DNA of 64,000 nt from Puniceicoccales bacterium Verruco_01 (GCA_001604565.1 LVBV01000006.1:16567-80566), one strand, 5' to 3'. Positions 7,728-16,731 are shown, counted from the stretch's first letter. The notes: generated from the sequence alone by a model not told the origin. Made by a program: numbers and translations.

Positions 7728-8296
7728 GCGTGGCGGTTCTGGTCGATGTACACGATGCGCTCGACCAGCACGTTCAGGCGCGCGGCAAGGGTGTCGATGC
7801 GCCGGTTGATGTACGCGTTGAAAACCAGGCACGGAATGGCGATCACAAGGCCCACGACCGTGGTGGCAAGGGCCATCGCCACACCCTGCACGAAAGCGCC
7901 CGCCTCCGGAATGCCCGTGTCCGGCGAGACGTGGGAGAACACCTGCACGAGGCCCACCACCGTGCCGAGCAGGCCCACGAGTGGCGCAGCGGAGATGACC
8001 ACCTCAAGGAGGAACATCCCACGCTCCATCCCGAGGACCTCCATCTTGCCGAAGGCCTTGAGCTGGTCCGCGTCGGGGTGACGCTGCTCGTGGAAGAGCA
8101 GGATGCGCCCCGCGACGGAGCGCGCCTCGCCCGCGGGCAGGGTGTCGTTCACGATGATCTCGTTCTGAATGCGGACCGGGATCACCCGGCCCGGGCGCAG
8201 TGCCCAGAGCCGTTCGATAATGATGAAAACGCCCAGAAGCGAACAGAAACCAAGCGGGTAAATGAAATAGCCGCAGGCTCCGATGAGATCGTTCAT
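7724..8296 (-). CDS. MotA/TolQ/ExbB-family proton channel protein
   Basis: A 190-aa membrane protein with three predicted helices: FIYPLGFCSLLGVFIIIERL near the N-terminus, SAAPLVGLLGTVVGLVQVF around residues 100-120, and ALATTVVGLVIAIPCLVFN around 135-155. The GLLGTVVG and TTVVGL motifs with their buried threonines are the conserved proton-path region of ExbB/TolQ. It lacks the longer cytoplasmic loop of MotA. The four-base overlap with exbD confirms a stator pair. It lies 51 bases downstream of leuD on the same strand and may read through from it. Which outer-membrane process it powers is not shown; the adjacent CsgG/LpoB-like cluster is a candidate partner. Confidence 0.88.
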   Translation of the reverse strand: MNDLIGACGYFIYPLGFCSLLGVFIIIERLWALRPGRVIPVRIQNEIIVNDTLPAGEARSVAGRILLFHEQRHPDADQLKAFGKMEVLGMERGMFLLEVVISAAPLVGLLGTVVGLVQVFSHVSPDTGIPEAGAFVQGVAMALATTVVGLVIAIPCLVFNAYINRRIDTLAARLNVLVERIVYIDQNRHA

Positions 8297-8347
8297 TTCA
8301 GGAAGGATGTGAGGGTTGCCCCGGCGGGAGAATTCCGGAGGGAAAAA

Positions 8348-8953
8348 CTAGCGTGCCACCATGTAGGGAAGCGCAGAGGCCACGGCGTCCACTTGCGCCT
8401 GACCGGCCATGAGGTCCGCGAGGGGATCCCAGCGGCCCGACATGAGGGCGCTGCGGGCGCTTTCGCGCATTTCAAACGGCACGGTGCGGGAACCGAAACG
8501 GACCGTCTTCGCGGCGAGGTCGATTGCGACTTCGATCGTCGGATCGTCTTGGATGGCGGCCTCGATCGCCTTGCGATCCTCGCGCGAAACGGACACGCAG
8601 GGGATGCCGAGCTGGGTGGAATTGCCGAAGAAGATCTCCGCATACCCTTCCGCGATCACGGCGCGGAAGCCCGCGTGCCAGATGGCCTGCGGGGCGTGCT
8701 CGCGCGAGCTGCCGCAGCCGAAGTTCCGGCCCGAGACAAGGATCGTGGCCCCAGCGTAGCGCGGGTCGTTCAGCGGATGCGCGGTCTTTGCGCCCTTCGC
8801 GTCGAAGCGCACGTCGTTAAAAAGGTATTTGCCAAGGCCGTCGAAGGTGACGCACTTCATGAAGCGCGCCGGAATGATGCGGTCGGTGTCGATGTCGTCG
8901 CCCGAAACCGGGACGGCCCTGCCGCGATACGATGTGATTTTAGCCAGTGACAT
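8348..8953 (-). CDS. leuD: 3-isopropylmalate dehydratase small subunit
   Basis: A 201-aa protein of the aconitase swivel-domain family. It carries DDIDTDRIIPARFMK near the N-terminus and VSGRNFGCGSSREHAPQAIW, the LeuD signature that contributes substrate-binding residues. With LeuC it isomerises 2-isopropylmalate to 3-isopropylmalate in leucine synthesis. The large subunit gene leuC is not adjacent but 9.6 kb away on the other strand, so the two halves of one enzyme are under separate control. Length is normal for bacterial LeuD. Upstream are a strong AAGGAGG and a two-codon mini-frame (ATG CAA TAG) a few bases before the real start; its relevance is unclear. Confidence 0.93.
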   Translation of the reverse strand: MSLAKITSYRGRAVPVSGDDIDTDRIIPARFMKCVTFDGLGKYLFNDVRFDAKGAKTAHPLNDPRYAGATILVSGRNFGCGSSREHAPQAIWHAGFRAVIAEGYAEIFFGNSTQLGIPCVSVSREDRKAIEAAIQDDPTIEVAIDLAAKTVRFGSRTVPFEMRESARSALMSGRWDPLADLMAGQAQVDAVASALPYMVAR

Positions 8954-8988
8954 ATACCCCTATTGCATGGACAACCGGGGCCTCCTTG

Positions 8989-9004
8989 CAAGCGCTTTCG
9001 CTTG
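8989..9004 (-). promoter_or_regulatory. Short hairpin upstream of leuD
   Basis: CAAGCG and CGCTTG pair perfectly around a four-base loop, 36 bases before the leuD start. There is no U-tract and no run of leucine codons, so it is not a recognisable attenuator. It is recorded as a weak leader element. Confidence 0.2.
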
Positions 9005-9093
9005 GGGCGCGACCACACCGGTCCTGCGTTTCCTGCAAAAGACCTTTGAAAAGCCCGGTTGTTCCGCGATTGCGGCGATGTCGGCGCGCTCCC

Positions 9094-10398
9094 CTACTCC
9101 ACGACCGGCGCGGGCGGATTCTCGCAGTCCCAGACCTGCTTTCCCGCGACGAAGGTGCGGCGGACCCTTCCGCGCAGGGTTTTGCCGGTCCACGGGCAGT
9201 TGGAGCTGCGCGACTGGAACGGGGGCTTGACGAGCCACTTTTCCTCCGGATCGAAGACGCAGATGTCCGCGTCGGCGCCGGGGGCGAGCGTCCCCTTCTT
9301 CAGGTGCAGGACGTTCGCGGCCTTCCGTGAAAGAAGGTCCACGAGCAGGGCCAGCGGCATGCGTCCGGAGTGAACGAGCGCCTCAAGACACACGGCGAGC
9401 GCCGTCTCCATCCCGATGATGCCGAAGGGCGCGGCGTCGAACTCCACGTCCTTGTCGTCATTGGTGTGCGGGGCGTGGTCGGTCGCAATGCAGTCGAGCG
9501 TGCCGTCCAGAAGGCCTCCGATGAGGGCCTGACGGTCTGCCTCGGTCCGCACGGGCGGATTCATCTTGAGGAGGGTGTCGTAGCTCTGGAGCGCCTCGTC
9601 GGTAAAATAGAGGTGGTGCGGAGTGACCTCGGCGGAAACGTTCACCCCGGCCTTCTTGGCCTCGCGCATCAGCTCCACGCTGTGGGCGCTGGAGATGTGC
9701 TGCATGTGGATGTGCGCGCCGCTGTATTTGGAAAGGATGATATTGCGGGAGACGATGATGTCCTCCGCCGCGCTGGGCATGCCGCCGAGGCCCAGCTTCA
9801 CCGACCAGAAGCCCTCGTGCATCACGCCGCCCTCGGTGAGGGCCTTGTCCTGGCAGTGGTCCATCACCGGCAGGTTGAACATGTGCGCGTACTCCACGGC
9901 GCGGCGCATCACCTCGTTGTTCTGCACGCAGCGCCCGTCGTCCGTCACGGCCACGACGCCCGCGCGGGAAAGCGAGCCCATCGGGGCCAGCGCCGCTCCC
10001 TCGCCGCCCACGGTGAGGCAGCCGGTGGGGAAGACGTTCACCACGGCCTTGGCGCGGGCGGAGTCCTTGATGCGCTGGATCGTGCCGGCGTTGTCCGCCC
10101 AGGGTGCGGTGTTCGGCATGCAGACGACGCTCGTGAAACCGCCCGCCGCCGCCGCGCGCGTGCCGGTCTCGATACTCTCCTTGTGCGTCTGGCCGGGGTC
10201 CCGCAGGTGGACGTGGATGTCCACAAGGCCCGGCGCGACGACGAGGCCCGTGGCATCGACCACTTCGGCTTCCGCCTTCTCGGCGTCGGAAAGGCTTTGG
10301 ACGATTTTGCCGTCGCGGACGAACACGTCACCCGCGCCGTCGCGCGATGAAGCCGGGTCGATCACACGACCGTTTTTGATCCAGAGAAAGGCACTCAT
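9094..10398 (-). CDS. pyrC: Dihydroorotase (class I)
   Basis: A 434-aa amidohydrolase that closes carbamoyl aspartate to dihydroorotate in pyrimidine synthesis. Metal-binding histidines are in DIHVHLRDPGQTHKE (HxH motif) and the conserved CMPNTAPWADN follows. The second metal region is VMDHCQDKAL, then HMQHISSAHSVELM, and the catalytic aspartate region CIATDHAPHTNDDKD. Length and the DIHVHLRDPG motif place it with class I enzymes, the type often paired with aspartate transcarbamoylase. The start codon directly follows the TAG of the pyrR-pyrB fusion (TAGATG), so translation is coupled. About 140 bases separate its stop from leuD. Confidence 0.93.
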   Translation of the reverse strand: MSAFLWIKNGRVIDPASSRDGAGDVFVRDGKIVQSLSDAEKAEAEVVDATGLVVAPGLVDIHVHLRDPGQTHKESIETGTRAAAAGGFTSVVCMPNTAPWADNAGTIQRIKDSARAKAVVNVFPTGCLTVGGEGAALAPMGSLSRAGVVAVTDDGRCVQNNEVMRRAVEYAHMFNLPVMDHCQDKALTEGGVMHEGFWSVKLGLGGMPSAAEDIIVSRNIILSKYSGAHIHMQHISSAHSVELMREAKKAGVNVSAEVTPHHLYFTDEALQSYDTLLKMNPPVRTEADRQALIGGLLDGTLDCIATDHAPHTNDDKDVEFDAAPFGIIGMETALAVCLEALVHSGRMPLALLVDLLSRKAANVLHLKKGTLAPGADADICVFDPEEKWLVKPPFQSRSSNCPWTGKTLRGRVRRTFVAGKQVWDCENPPAPVVE

Positions 10399-11931
10399 CT
10401 AGTCAAGATCCTCCGAAGAATTGGCGGCGGCGATGGCCGCGGCGTTCGCGCAGAGATAGAGGACCGCCATGCGGCAGACGATCCCGTTGGTCACCTGCTC
10501 CAGAATCACGGAGCGGCCCGAGTCGGCGAGGTCGGAATCCACCTCCACGCCGCGGTTGATCGGGCCGGGGTGCATGATGATGGCGCCCGGCTTGAGCCAG
10601 GAAGCGCGCAGCTTGTTGAGGCCGAAGGAGGCCGTGTATTCCTTGAGGGAGGGGAAGTGGCTCGTTGACTGGCGCTCGTGCTGGATGCGCAGGAGCATCA
10701 CGGCGTCCGCGTCGGCGAGGGCCTTCTTGAGGTCGTGAACCACCTCCACGTTGTCGCCCAGTTTCTCGAACTCCTGCGGAACGAGCGTGTTGGGACCGGC
10801 GAGGGTCACCTTCGCGCCCAGTTTGCCCAGGGCCCAGATGTTCGAGCGCGCCACGCGGGAGAAAAGAATGTCGCCCAAGATCGTGATCTTCTTGCCGGAA
10901 AGGTCCTGTCCGAGGTGCTCGCGCATCGTGAAGGTGTCCAGCAGCGCCTGCGTGGGATGCTCGTGCGCGCCATCGCCCGCGTTGATGACGGGCAGGCGCA
11001 GGATCCGCGAAAGGTAGGCCGCCGCGCCCGCGCTCTTGTGCCGCAGGACGATCATGTCGGCGTTCAGCGCCTGGATGTTCATCGCGGTGTCCTTCAAGGT
11101 CTCGCCCTTGACGATGGAGCTGGCCGCCTGCGTGATGGTGACCACGTCCGCACTCAGGCGCTTGGCCGCGATCTCGAAGGCCACTCGGGTGCGCGTGGAG
11201 GGCTCCATGAAGAGGTTCACCACCGTCTTGCCGCGAAGGCTCGGCAGCTTCTTCTGCTTGCGCTCCAAGGTCTGCTTGAAACTCGTCGCGAGACTGTGGA
11301 CAAGGTCGATCTCCTCGCGGGAGATGTCTTCGATCGTCACGAGGTCCTTGTGCGCCCAGCATTCCACCTCGCTGCCGGAAATATCCTGAAGCGGACTCGG
11401 CACACCCGGCCCGGTCATGACGCAGTCCGTGCCCGAGGGCTCGGGCGACAGCTTCACCATCACCTGCTCGTCGGCGGCAAGGTCCACGCGCAGGGCGGCA
11501 TACTTCGCGTCCAAAGGCAGTCCGCGTCCGTCGCGGTCGCAAAGGACGGCGATTTCCACCTGGGAGGGCCTGCCGTGGTCAAAGAGTTCGTTGATGGCGG
11601 CGCGCGCGGTGCGACCGGTGCCGATCACATCATCCACAAGGACGATCGCCATGTCGGTGATGTCGAAGGGGATGTCCGTCCGCATGAAGGCCTTCGGGAT
11701 CGGGCGGGACCCGATGTCGTCGCGGTGAAACTGCGCGTTCAGCACCCCGAAGGGCACCTCGCGAGACATTCTGCGGGAAAGAATCCCCGCCAGACGCCTG
11801 CCGAGGGCGATGCCCCCGTTCGCGATGCCGACGATCGCAAACGCGCCGCCGCCCGCACGATCCTTCGCGATCGCACCGGCCATTCTATCGATAGCCTCGG
11901 CGATTTCGTTACTGTCGTACAGCCTTGCCAT
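10399..11931 (-). CDS. pyrRB: PyrR-PyrB fusion: pyr regulator/uracil phosphoribosyltransferase plus aspartate carbamoyltransferase
   Basis: One uninterrupted 510-aa frame holds two domains. Residues 1 to about 175 match PyrR, with the PRPP-binding loop VLVDDVIGTGRTARAAI at 97-113 and GIANGGIALGRRLA near 35. Residues about 200-510 match the aspartate carbamoyltransferase catalytic chain: MEPSTRTRVAFE (242-253), GDGAHEHPTQALLD (319-332) and MHPGPINRG (453-461), the carbamoyl-phosphate and aspartate-binding regions. Both domains keep their key motifs, so both may be active. PyrR in Gram-positives binds pyr mRNA as an attenuation protein and has uracil phosphoribosyltransferase activity. Here only 33 bases separate the gene from the upstream GH1 gene, leaving little room for a classic attenuator. 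It is coupled to pyrC. Confidence 0.9.
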   Translation of the reverse strand: MARLYDSNEIAEAIDRMAGAIAKDRAGGGAFAIVGIANGGIALGRRLAGILSRRMSREVPFGVLNAQFHRDDIGSRPIPKAFMRTDIPFDITDMAIVLVDDVIGTGRTARAAINELFDHGRPSQVEIAVLCDRDGRGLPLDAKYAALRVDLAADEQVMVKLSPEPSGTDCVMTGPGVPSPLQDISGSEVECWAHKDLVTIEDISREEIDLVHSLATSFKQTLERKQKKLPSLRGKTVVNLFMEPSTRTRVAFEIAAKRLSADVVTITQAASSIVKGETLKDTAMNIQALNADMIVLRHKSAGAAAYLSRILRLPVINAGDGAHEHPTQALLDTFTMREHLGQDLSGKKITILGDILFSRVARSNIWALGKLGAKVTLAGPNTLVPQEFEKLGDNVEVVHDLKKALADADAVMLLRIQHERQSTSHFPSLKEYTASFGLNKLRASWLKPGAIIMHPGPINRGVEVDSDLADSGRSVILEQVTNGIVCRMAVLYLCANAAAIAAANSSEDLD

Positions 11932-11964
11932 TGCCGATAAGGAACATCCCGCGAACGGATGAGG

Positions 11965-13389
11965 TCAATCGGAAAAAGAGTCTTGCGAGTCCAGCGAGGC
12001 GCCATTCGAGGCCGCGAGCTTCGCATACCAGCGCCCGGAATCCTTGACGGTGCGTGTTCCCGTCGCGTAATCGACGTGGGTGAGGCCGAACCTCTGGCTG
12101 TAACCGGAGGCCCACTCGAAGTTGTCCATGAGGGACCAGTAAAAGTAGCCCTTGAAGGGGATGCCCTCCGACAACCCCCGCCGCACGCCGCCGAGGTAGC
12201 CTCGGATGAAGTCGATCCGAGCCGGATCGTGCACCGCGCCGTCCGCGCCCACCCAGTCGCAGAGGGGGACGCCGTTCTCGGTGATGTACACGTCCTTTTT
12301 TCCGTAGCGCTCCATGCAGAAACGCGTGCCCCAGTAAAGGGCGGAGGGTGTCACCGGCCAGCCGAAGGAATTCATCGGGCAGCCCGGCGCGTGCGGCACG
12401 CGAACCGGGCCCCCGGCGCTCGCGCGGACGGGGTCGCCCCAGTAGATGTTCAGGCCCAAAAAATCCATCGGCGCGGCGATCGTCTCCATGTCGCCCTCGG
12501 CGATCTTCGGCATCAGGTGCCCGCAGCGGGCGAGCAGGTCCGCCGGATAGGTGCCCAGCATCATCGGGTCGTGATAGAGCGAGAAGCTCCACATGATCTT
12601 GAGGGGATCCAGTTCCGCGGAAGGACAGGCGGCGAAGGTGGCCTGCCGCGCGGCGGAGACATCCTCGGGCGATTCGCTGGCCGGCAGCGCCGGATTGTAC
12701 TGCGCGGCGTGACCCACGCGGATCTTCGAGCGCGCCCCGGAACGCAGCGCCTGCACCGCCCGCCCGTGGGCAAGCAGCAGGTGATGCGCCGCCACGAGAC
12801 ATTCAGGGAGAGAATGGACATTCCCCGGAGCGAAGCGGCCCTCCGCGTAACTGCCGCCGATAAAAACCTGCGGCTCGTTCACCGTCATGAAATTCTTCAC
12901 GCGGTCGGAAAAGTGCGAGGCGATCTGGGCCGCGTAATCGGCAAACCAGTTGGGCATGTCGGGATTGAGCCAGCCACCCCGAAGGTGCAGCGAAAGAGGC
13001 AGGTCCCAGTGGAAGAGCGTCCCCCAGGGCTCGATTCCTGCCTCCAGCAGGGCGTCGATCAGCCGATCGTAGAAGGCCACGCCCTCCCCGTTCACCGCGC
13101 CGGTACCCTCCGGCATGATCCGCGGCCAGGCGAAGGAAAAGCGGTAGGCGGAAAGGTTCAGGCTCTTCATGAGGGCCACGTCCTCGCGCCACCGGTGGTA
13201 ATGGTCGCAGGCCACATCGCCGTTGTGGCCGCCGTACACCTTGCCGGGAACCCGGCAGAAGGCGTCCCACACGCTCGGTCCCCTGCCGCCCTCGCGGGCA
13301 CCGCCCTCGATCTGGTAGGCCGCCGTGGCCGCGCCCCACAAAAAACCTTCGGGGAACGCCGTTCCCGCACTCGTCACTTTTTCGGACAT
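11965..13389 (-). CDS. Glycoside hydrolase family 1 (beta-glucosidase-like)
   Basis: A 474-aa GH1 (beta/alpha)8-barrel enzyme that hydrolyses beta-linked glycosides with retention. It starts FPEGFLWGAATAAYQIEGGA, the N-terminal family signature. The acid/base glutamate is in NFMTVNEPQVF and the nucleophile glutamate in DVYITENGVPLCDW. There is no signal peptide, so it acts in the cytoplasm on imported disaccharides or phospho-free glucosides. GH1 also includes 6-phospho-beta-glucosidases and galactosidases, and the substrate is not decided here. The ATG at 13389 is chosen; the frame extends 34 codons upstream with arginine-rich sequence unlike the family. The next gene is pyrR-pyrB, 33 bases downstream, an unlikely metabolic partner. 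Confidence 0.9.
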   Translation of the reverse strand: MSEKVTSAGTAFPEGFLWGAATAAYQIEGGAREGGRGPSVWDAFCRVPGKVYGGHNGDVACDHYHRWREDVALMKSLNLSAYRFSFAWPRIMPEGTGAVNGEGVAFYDRLIDALLEAGIEPWGTLFHWDLPLSLHLRGGWLNPDMPNWFADYAAQIASHFSDRVKNFMTVNEPQVFIGGSYAEGRFAPGNVHSLPECLVAAHHLLLAHGRAVQALRSGARSKIRVGHAAQYNPALPASESPEDVSAARQATFAACPSAELDPLKIMWSFSLYHDPMMLGTYPADLLARCGHLMPKIAEGDMETIAAPMDFLGLNIYWGDPVRASAGGPVRVPHAPGCPMNSFGWPVTPSALYWGTRFCMERYGKKDVYITENGVPLCDWVGADGAVHDPARIDFIRGYLGGVRRGLSEGIPFKGYFYWSLMDNFEWASGYSQRFGLTHVDYATGTRTVKDSGRWYAKLAASNGASLDSQDSFSD

Positions 13390-13476
13390 GGGTGGCATTC
13401 TGCCATGCCGGGGGCGCCGTCGCAAGCCGGGGAAAAATCTTCTGTGAATTCGAGGCCGGCTGCCGGAGGCGGGGAC

Positions 13477-13510
13477 AAAAAAAGACCGCACCCGGATGAG
13501 TGCGGCCTTT
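13477..13510 (-). terminator. Terminator of the FKBP gene
   Basis: AAAGACCGCAC pairs with GTGCGGCCTTT (one mismatch) around CCGGATGA. On the minus strand the stem is followed by seven U residues. It sits 23 bases beyond the FKBP stop codon. Confidence 0.75.
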
Positions 13511-13532
13511 GAAAAATGGAGAAAAGACCGGC

Positions 13533-14534
13533 TTACTTGGTCTGGGTGCCCTGCGGCGCAGCCGTTGTCGGCGGCGGAGGAGGCGGAGTCGTTGGCCGGT
13601 TCTTGAGCGCGTCCGGCGGAAGCGGCGGAGGCGTTGTCGGAGGAGCGGGCGGAAGCTTGTCCTTAAGTGCCGAAGGCGGCGGAGGCGGCGGAGTCATGTT
13701 CGGGGGATTGCCGGGAGCGCCCGTCGGCGGACGAAGGCCCGAAAGCGCCGGAGGACGTCGGCCTTCGATGACCGACTGGACTTCCACGTCGAAAACGAGC
13801 ATCGCGCCGGGCTTGATCGGGGCTCCGGGAGGCGGATTGGCGCCGTAGCCGAGGTTGCCGGGGATGTAGAGGCGAATCTTTCCGCCCTCGCCAACGAGCT
13901 GAAGGCCCTCGCTCATGCCGGGAACGACGCCCGCGACGGGGAATTCGACCGGCTCCTTCGCCTCGTCGAACACCGTGCCGTCGGTCAGGCTGCCCTTGTA
14001 GAGAACCTTCACCTTGTCCTGCTTCTGCGCTTTGCGCTCGGGATTGCCGGGGGCGAGGATTTCATAATAAAGGCCGCTTTCGGACTTTGTCAGCTTGTCC
14101 TTGTCCGGCAGGGCGTCGATATAAGCCTGACCGGCCTTCTCGTTCTCGGCGGCAATCGCTTCGCGCGCCTTTGCCGCTTCCTGCATCTTTGCGCGGAAGA
14201 TCACCTGGGCGCGCATCACATCCTCCTGGAAGGACGCATACTGGTCGTCGCCAGAGAGCCCCTTCTGGAAGCCTTCGCCCATCCAGGCCATCTGCTGAGC
14301 GTTGAAACCCACGTTCAGACGCGACTGACGCGCGACGGCAAAACCGATCGCGCGGAAGGCGTCCGCATCGGTGGAGGTGTCGGGATCGATGACAGGGGCG
14401 GCAGCTTCCGCAGTCGGAGCCGCGGGAGGCTGTGCGGGAGTTTGCTGTCCGGTGCAGAGGGATGTCGCGAAGAGGGCCGCAAGGCCCGTCGCGACGGCTC
14501 CGATTCCGGTGATGGTGAGCTTTCTTGAGATCAT
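13533..14534 (-). CDS. FKBP-type peptidyl-prolyl isomerase with proline-rich tail
   Basis: A 333-aa exported FKBP. A signal peptide (ITGIGAVATGLAALFATSLC) is followed by a helical FkpA/Mip-like dimerisation segment with DAFRAIGFAVARQSRLNVG. The FK506-binding domain has VKVLYKGSLTDGTVFDEA, VVPGMSEGLQLVGEGGK and LYIPGNLGYGANPPPGAPI, so the isomerase core is complete. The last 80 or so residues are unusual: repeated runs of proline with ALKDKLPPAPPTT and DALKNRPTTPPP, encoded by GGCGGA-type repeats on the plus strand. Such tails are disordered and may bind peptidoglycan or other envelope parts. The start at 14534 is set by the signal peptide. It probably folds proteins in the periplasm. Confidence 0.88.
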   Translation of the reverse strand: MISRKLTITGIGAVATGLAALFATSLCTGQQTPAQPPAAPTAEAAAPVIDPDTSTDADAFRAIGFAVARQSRLNVGFNAQQMAWMGEGFQKGLSGDDQYASFQEDVMRAQVIFRAKMQEAAKAREAIAAENEKAGQAYIDALPDKDKLTKSESGLYYEILAPGNPERKAQKQDKVKVLYKGSLTDGTVFDEAKEPVEFPVAGVVPGMSEGLQLVGEGGKIRLYIPGNLGYGANPPPGAPIKPGAMLVFDVEVQSVIEGRRPPALSGLRPPTGAPGNPPNMTPPPPPPSALKDKLPPAPPTTPPPLPPDALKNRPTTPPPPPPTTAAPQGTQTK

Positions 14535-14784
14535 GTTTGAAAACCGGTTCAAGTTGAGAGAACAAAAATCGACTTGAAAAGTGCCGATTCTTGCGCTTGT
14601 TTGCGACAGTCCAATGGTGAACACGTTCCAGAGCACATTTGTTTCGCGCGCCTTTTTGTCCGGCGTGCGTGGAGTGCTCGTACTTGCGGTAGGTAGCGTA
14701 AGCCTTTAATCCGGCCCGTCCCCGCGTACACCCTGTCAAACGCATCGAACGACCGGATTCCAAGTCCCGGCCGCGCCGCCGCGT

Positions 14785-14814
14785 TTGTCAGATTTTTCCA
14801 CCACAAAATACAAT
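14785..14814 (+). promoter_or_regulatory. Sigma70-like promoter of the first acetolactate synthase gene
   Basis: TTGTCA at 14785-14790 and TACAAT at 14809-14814 with an 18-base spacer. The start codon lies at 14836, so the transcript leader is only about 15 nt, too short for an attenuator peptide. The wider 300-base divergent region toward the FKBP gene shows no other gene. Confidence 0.5.
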
Positions 14815-14835
14815 CTTTTCCGAAAGAGAATTCAC

Positions 14836-16623
14836 ATGGAAACCGCCACCGAATCAAAACCGTCCGCCTCCTCCGCCATAGCGCCCATGAAGGGTGCCGA
14901 CATCATTGTCCGCGCTTTGGAACGGGAGGGAGTGACCCACGTCTTCGCCTATCCGGGCGCCGCGACGATGGAGATCCACCACTCGCTCCTCAAGTCCTCG
15001 CAGATCCGCACGATCCTGCCCCGTCACGAGCAGGGCTGCGGCTTCATGGCGCACGGCTTCGCGCGAAGCACCGGCAGGACCGGCGTCTGCATGGTGACGA
15101 GCGGGCCGGGCGCGACGAACCTCGTGACGTGCATCGCCGATGCGTGGATGGACTCGGTGCCGCTCGTGGCCTTCACGGGGCAGGTGACGCAGGACAAGAT
15201 CGGCAAGACCGCCTTTCAGGAGACGGACGTGTTCGGCATGACGCTCCCCATCTGCAAGCACAGTTATCTCGTCCTGAACACGGCGGACCTGCCGCGCATC
15301 ATCAAGGAGGCGTTTTATGTGGCCAATTCGGGCCGCCCCGGACCGGTGGTGATCGACCTGCCCAAAGATGTGCAGTTAAATTCCGCCGCGATCGACTGGG
15401 ATGCGGTGAAGTGCGACCTCCCCGGTTACAAGCCCTATTGCGAGGCGAAGGACGCGGACCTGCGTCAGGCGCTCGCCATGATTGCGTCCGCGAAGAAGCC
15501 GCTTCTCTACATCGGCGGCGGCATCATTTCCGGCGACGCGTGCGCGGAGCTGAAGGCCTTCGCGGAGCTGACAGGCATGCCAGTCGCGGAAACACTGATG
15601 GGCCTTGGCGCATTCCCGGACAGTCACCCGCAGAACTTGCGCTGGTTCGGCATGCACGGCGGCGTGGCGGGCAACTGGGCGGCGGCGGAGTGCGACCTGC
15701 TCGTGGCCATCGGCGCGCGCTTCGACGACCGCATCACGGGCGCCAAGCCCAAGAGATTCGCCGAGAACGCAAAGATCATCCACTTCGACATCGACAAGAG
15801 CGAGCACGGGAAGAACCGCGCTGTGACCCTTGCCATCCGGAGCGACTCGAAGTACGCCCTCGCCCGCATGTGCGAGCTCGCCCGCGCGGAGGGCTTTTCA
15901 AAGCCCGAGATCTCCGAGTGGGAGAAGAAGGTGTACGGCTGGAGGGCCCAGTATCCCTTCACATATGAAAAGGGCCAGTACATCGCCGCTCAGGAGGCCA
16001 TCGCGGAACTGGACAAGCAGCTCGCGGGGACCGACCACATCGTGACGACGGGCGTCGGCCAGCACCAGATGTGGTCCGCACAGTTCTGCCATTTTGATAC
16101 TCCACGCACGTGGGTCTCAAGCCTGGGCCTCGGCACGATGGGCTTCGGCCTGCCTGCGGCACTGGGAGCCAAGATTGCCAACCCCGGCAAAACCGTGGTG
16201 GATATCGACGGCGACGGCTCCTTCACCATGAACGTGCAGGAACTGGCCACCGCCGCGATGGAGAAGATTCCCGTCAAGGTGCTGCTCGTCGACAACCAGC
16301 ACCTGGGCATGGTGATGCAGTGGGAGGACATTCTGTACGACCGCATCCGCGCGCAAACCATTTTGTGCGACCCGGAAAACCTCGGCGGGCCCGACAACCC
16401 GGCGGGGCTCTATCCGGACTGGCCGACGGTCTGCAAGGGTTTCGGCATCAAATCGCGCCGCGTGATCCGCAGGGAGGACCTCGCGGGCGCGATCGCCGAG
16501 ATGCTCACCCACCCCGGCCCGTACGTGCTGGATGTGGTCGTGCCGAACGACGAACACGTGATGCCCTTCATCCCGGCGGGCAAAACCGCGAAGGAGATCC
16601 TGATCAAGAGCCCGGGCCGCTGA
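14836..16623 (+). CDS. ilvB: Acetolactate synthase large subunit, copy 1
   Basis: A 595-aa thiamine-diphosphate enzyme of the acetolactate synthase group, which condenses pyruvate with pyruvate or 2-oxobutyrate at the start of branched-chain amino-acid synthesis. The catalytic glutamate is in [18 protein letters not shown], the substrate region is [12 protein letters not shown], and the diphosphate/Mg site reads [11 protein letters not shown] followed by [16 protein letters not shown]. Most relatives have NNQ; here it is DNQ, but the metal-binding second asparagine is kept. A near-identical gene follows after 108 bases. No regulatory small subunit (ilvN/ilvH) is in the window. The start is placed at METATES, 17 codons into the open frame, 15 nt after the predicted transcript start. 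Confidence 0.88.
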   Translation: METATESKPSASSAIAPMKGADIIVRALEREGVTHVFAYPGAATMEIHHSLLKSSQIRTILPRHEQGCGFMAHGFARSTGRTGVCMVTSGPGATNLVTCIADAWMDSVPLVAFTGQVTQDKIGKTAFQETDVFGMTLPICKHSYLVLNTADLPRIIKEAFYVANSGRPGPVVIDLPKDVQLNSAAIDWDAVKCDLPGYKPYCEAKDADLRQALAMIASAKKPLLYIGGGIISGDACAELKAFAELTGMPVAETLMGLGAFPDSHPQNLRWFGMHGGVAGNWAAAECDLLVAIGARFDDRITGAKPKRFAENAKIIHFDIDKSEHGKNRAVTLAIRSDSKYALARMCELARAEGFSKPEISEWEKKVYGWRAQYPFTYEKGQYIAAQEAIAELDKQLAGTDHIVTTGVGQHQMWSAQFCHFDTPRTWVSSLGLGTMGFGLPAALGAKIANPGKTVVDIDGDGSFTMNVQELATAAMEKIPVKVLLVDNQHLGMVMQWEDILYDRIRAQTILCDPENLGGPDNPAGLYPDWPTVCKGFGIKSRRVIRREDLAGAIAEMLTHPGPYVLDVVVPNDEHVMPFIPAGKTAKEILIKSPGR

Positions 16624-16731
16624 AAACGCCCGGACCGTCTCAATTCGCCGAAAAATGAGCTTCCGGCCTGTTGACGCCCGGTACATAATGCCTGAATTCA
16701 GTTTCAACCGTATCCACTGAGGAATCCAATC

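Noticed and set aside
8940..8990. Leucine attenuator peptide before leuD
   Set aside because: The only mini-frame is ATG CAA TAG with no leucine codons, and the nearby hairpin has no U-tract.
13560..13700. GGCGGA microsatellite or CRISPR-like repeat
   Set aside because: The repeats encode the proline-rich tail of the FKBP; spacing is irregular and there are no unique spacers.
14535..14784. Possible small gene or RNA in the FKBP-ilvB divergent spacer
   Set aside because: Short frames are arginine-rich with no start context, and no cloverleaf or stable long hairpin can be drawn.
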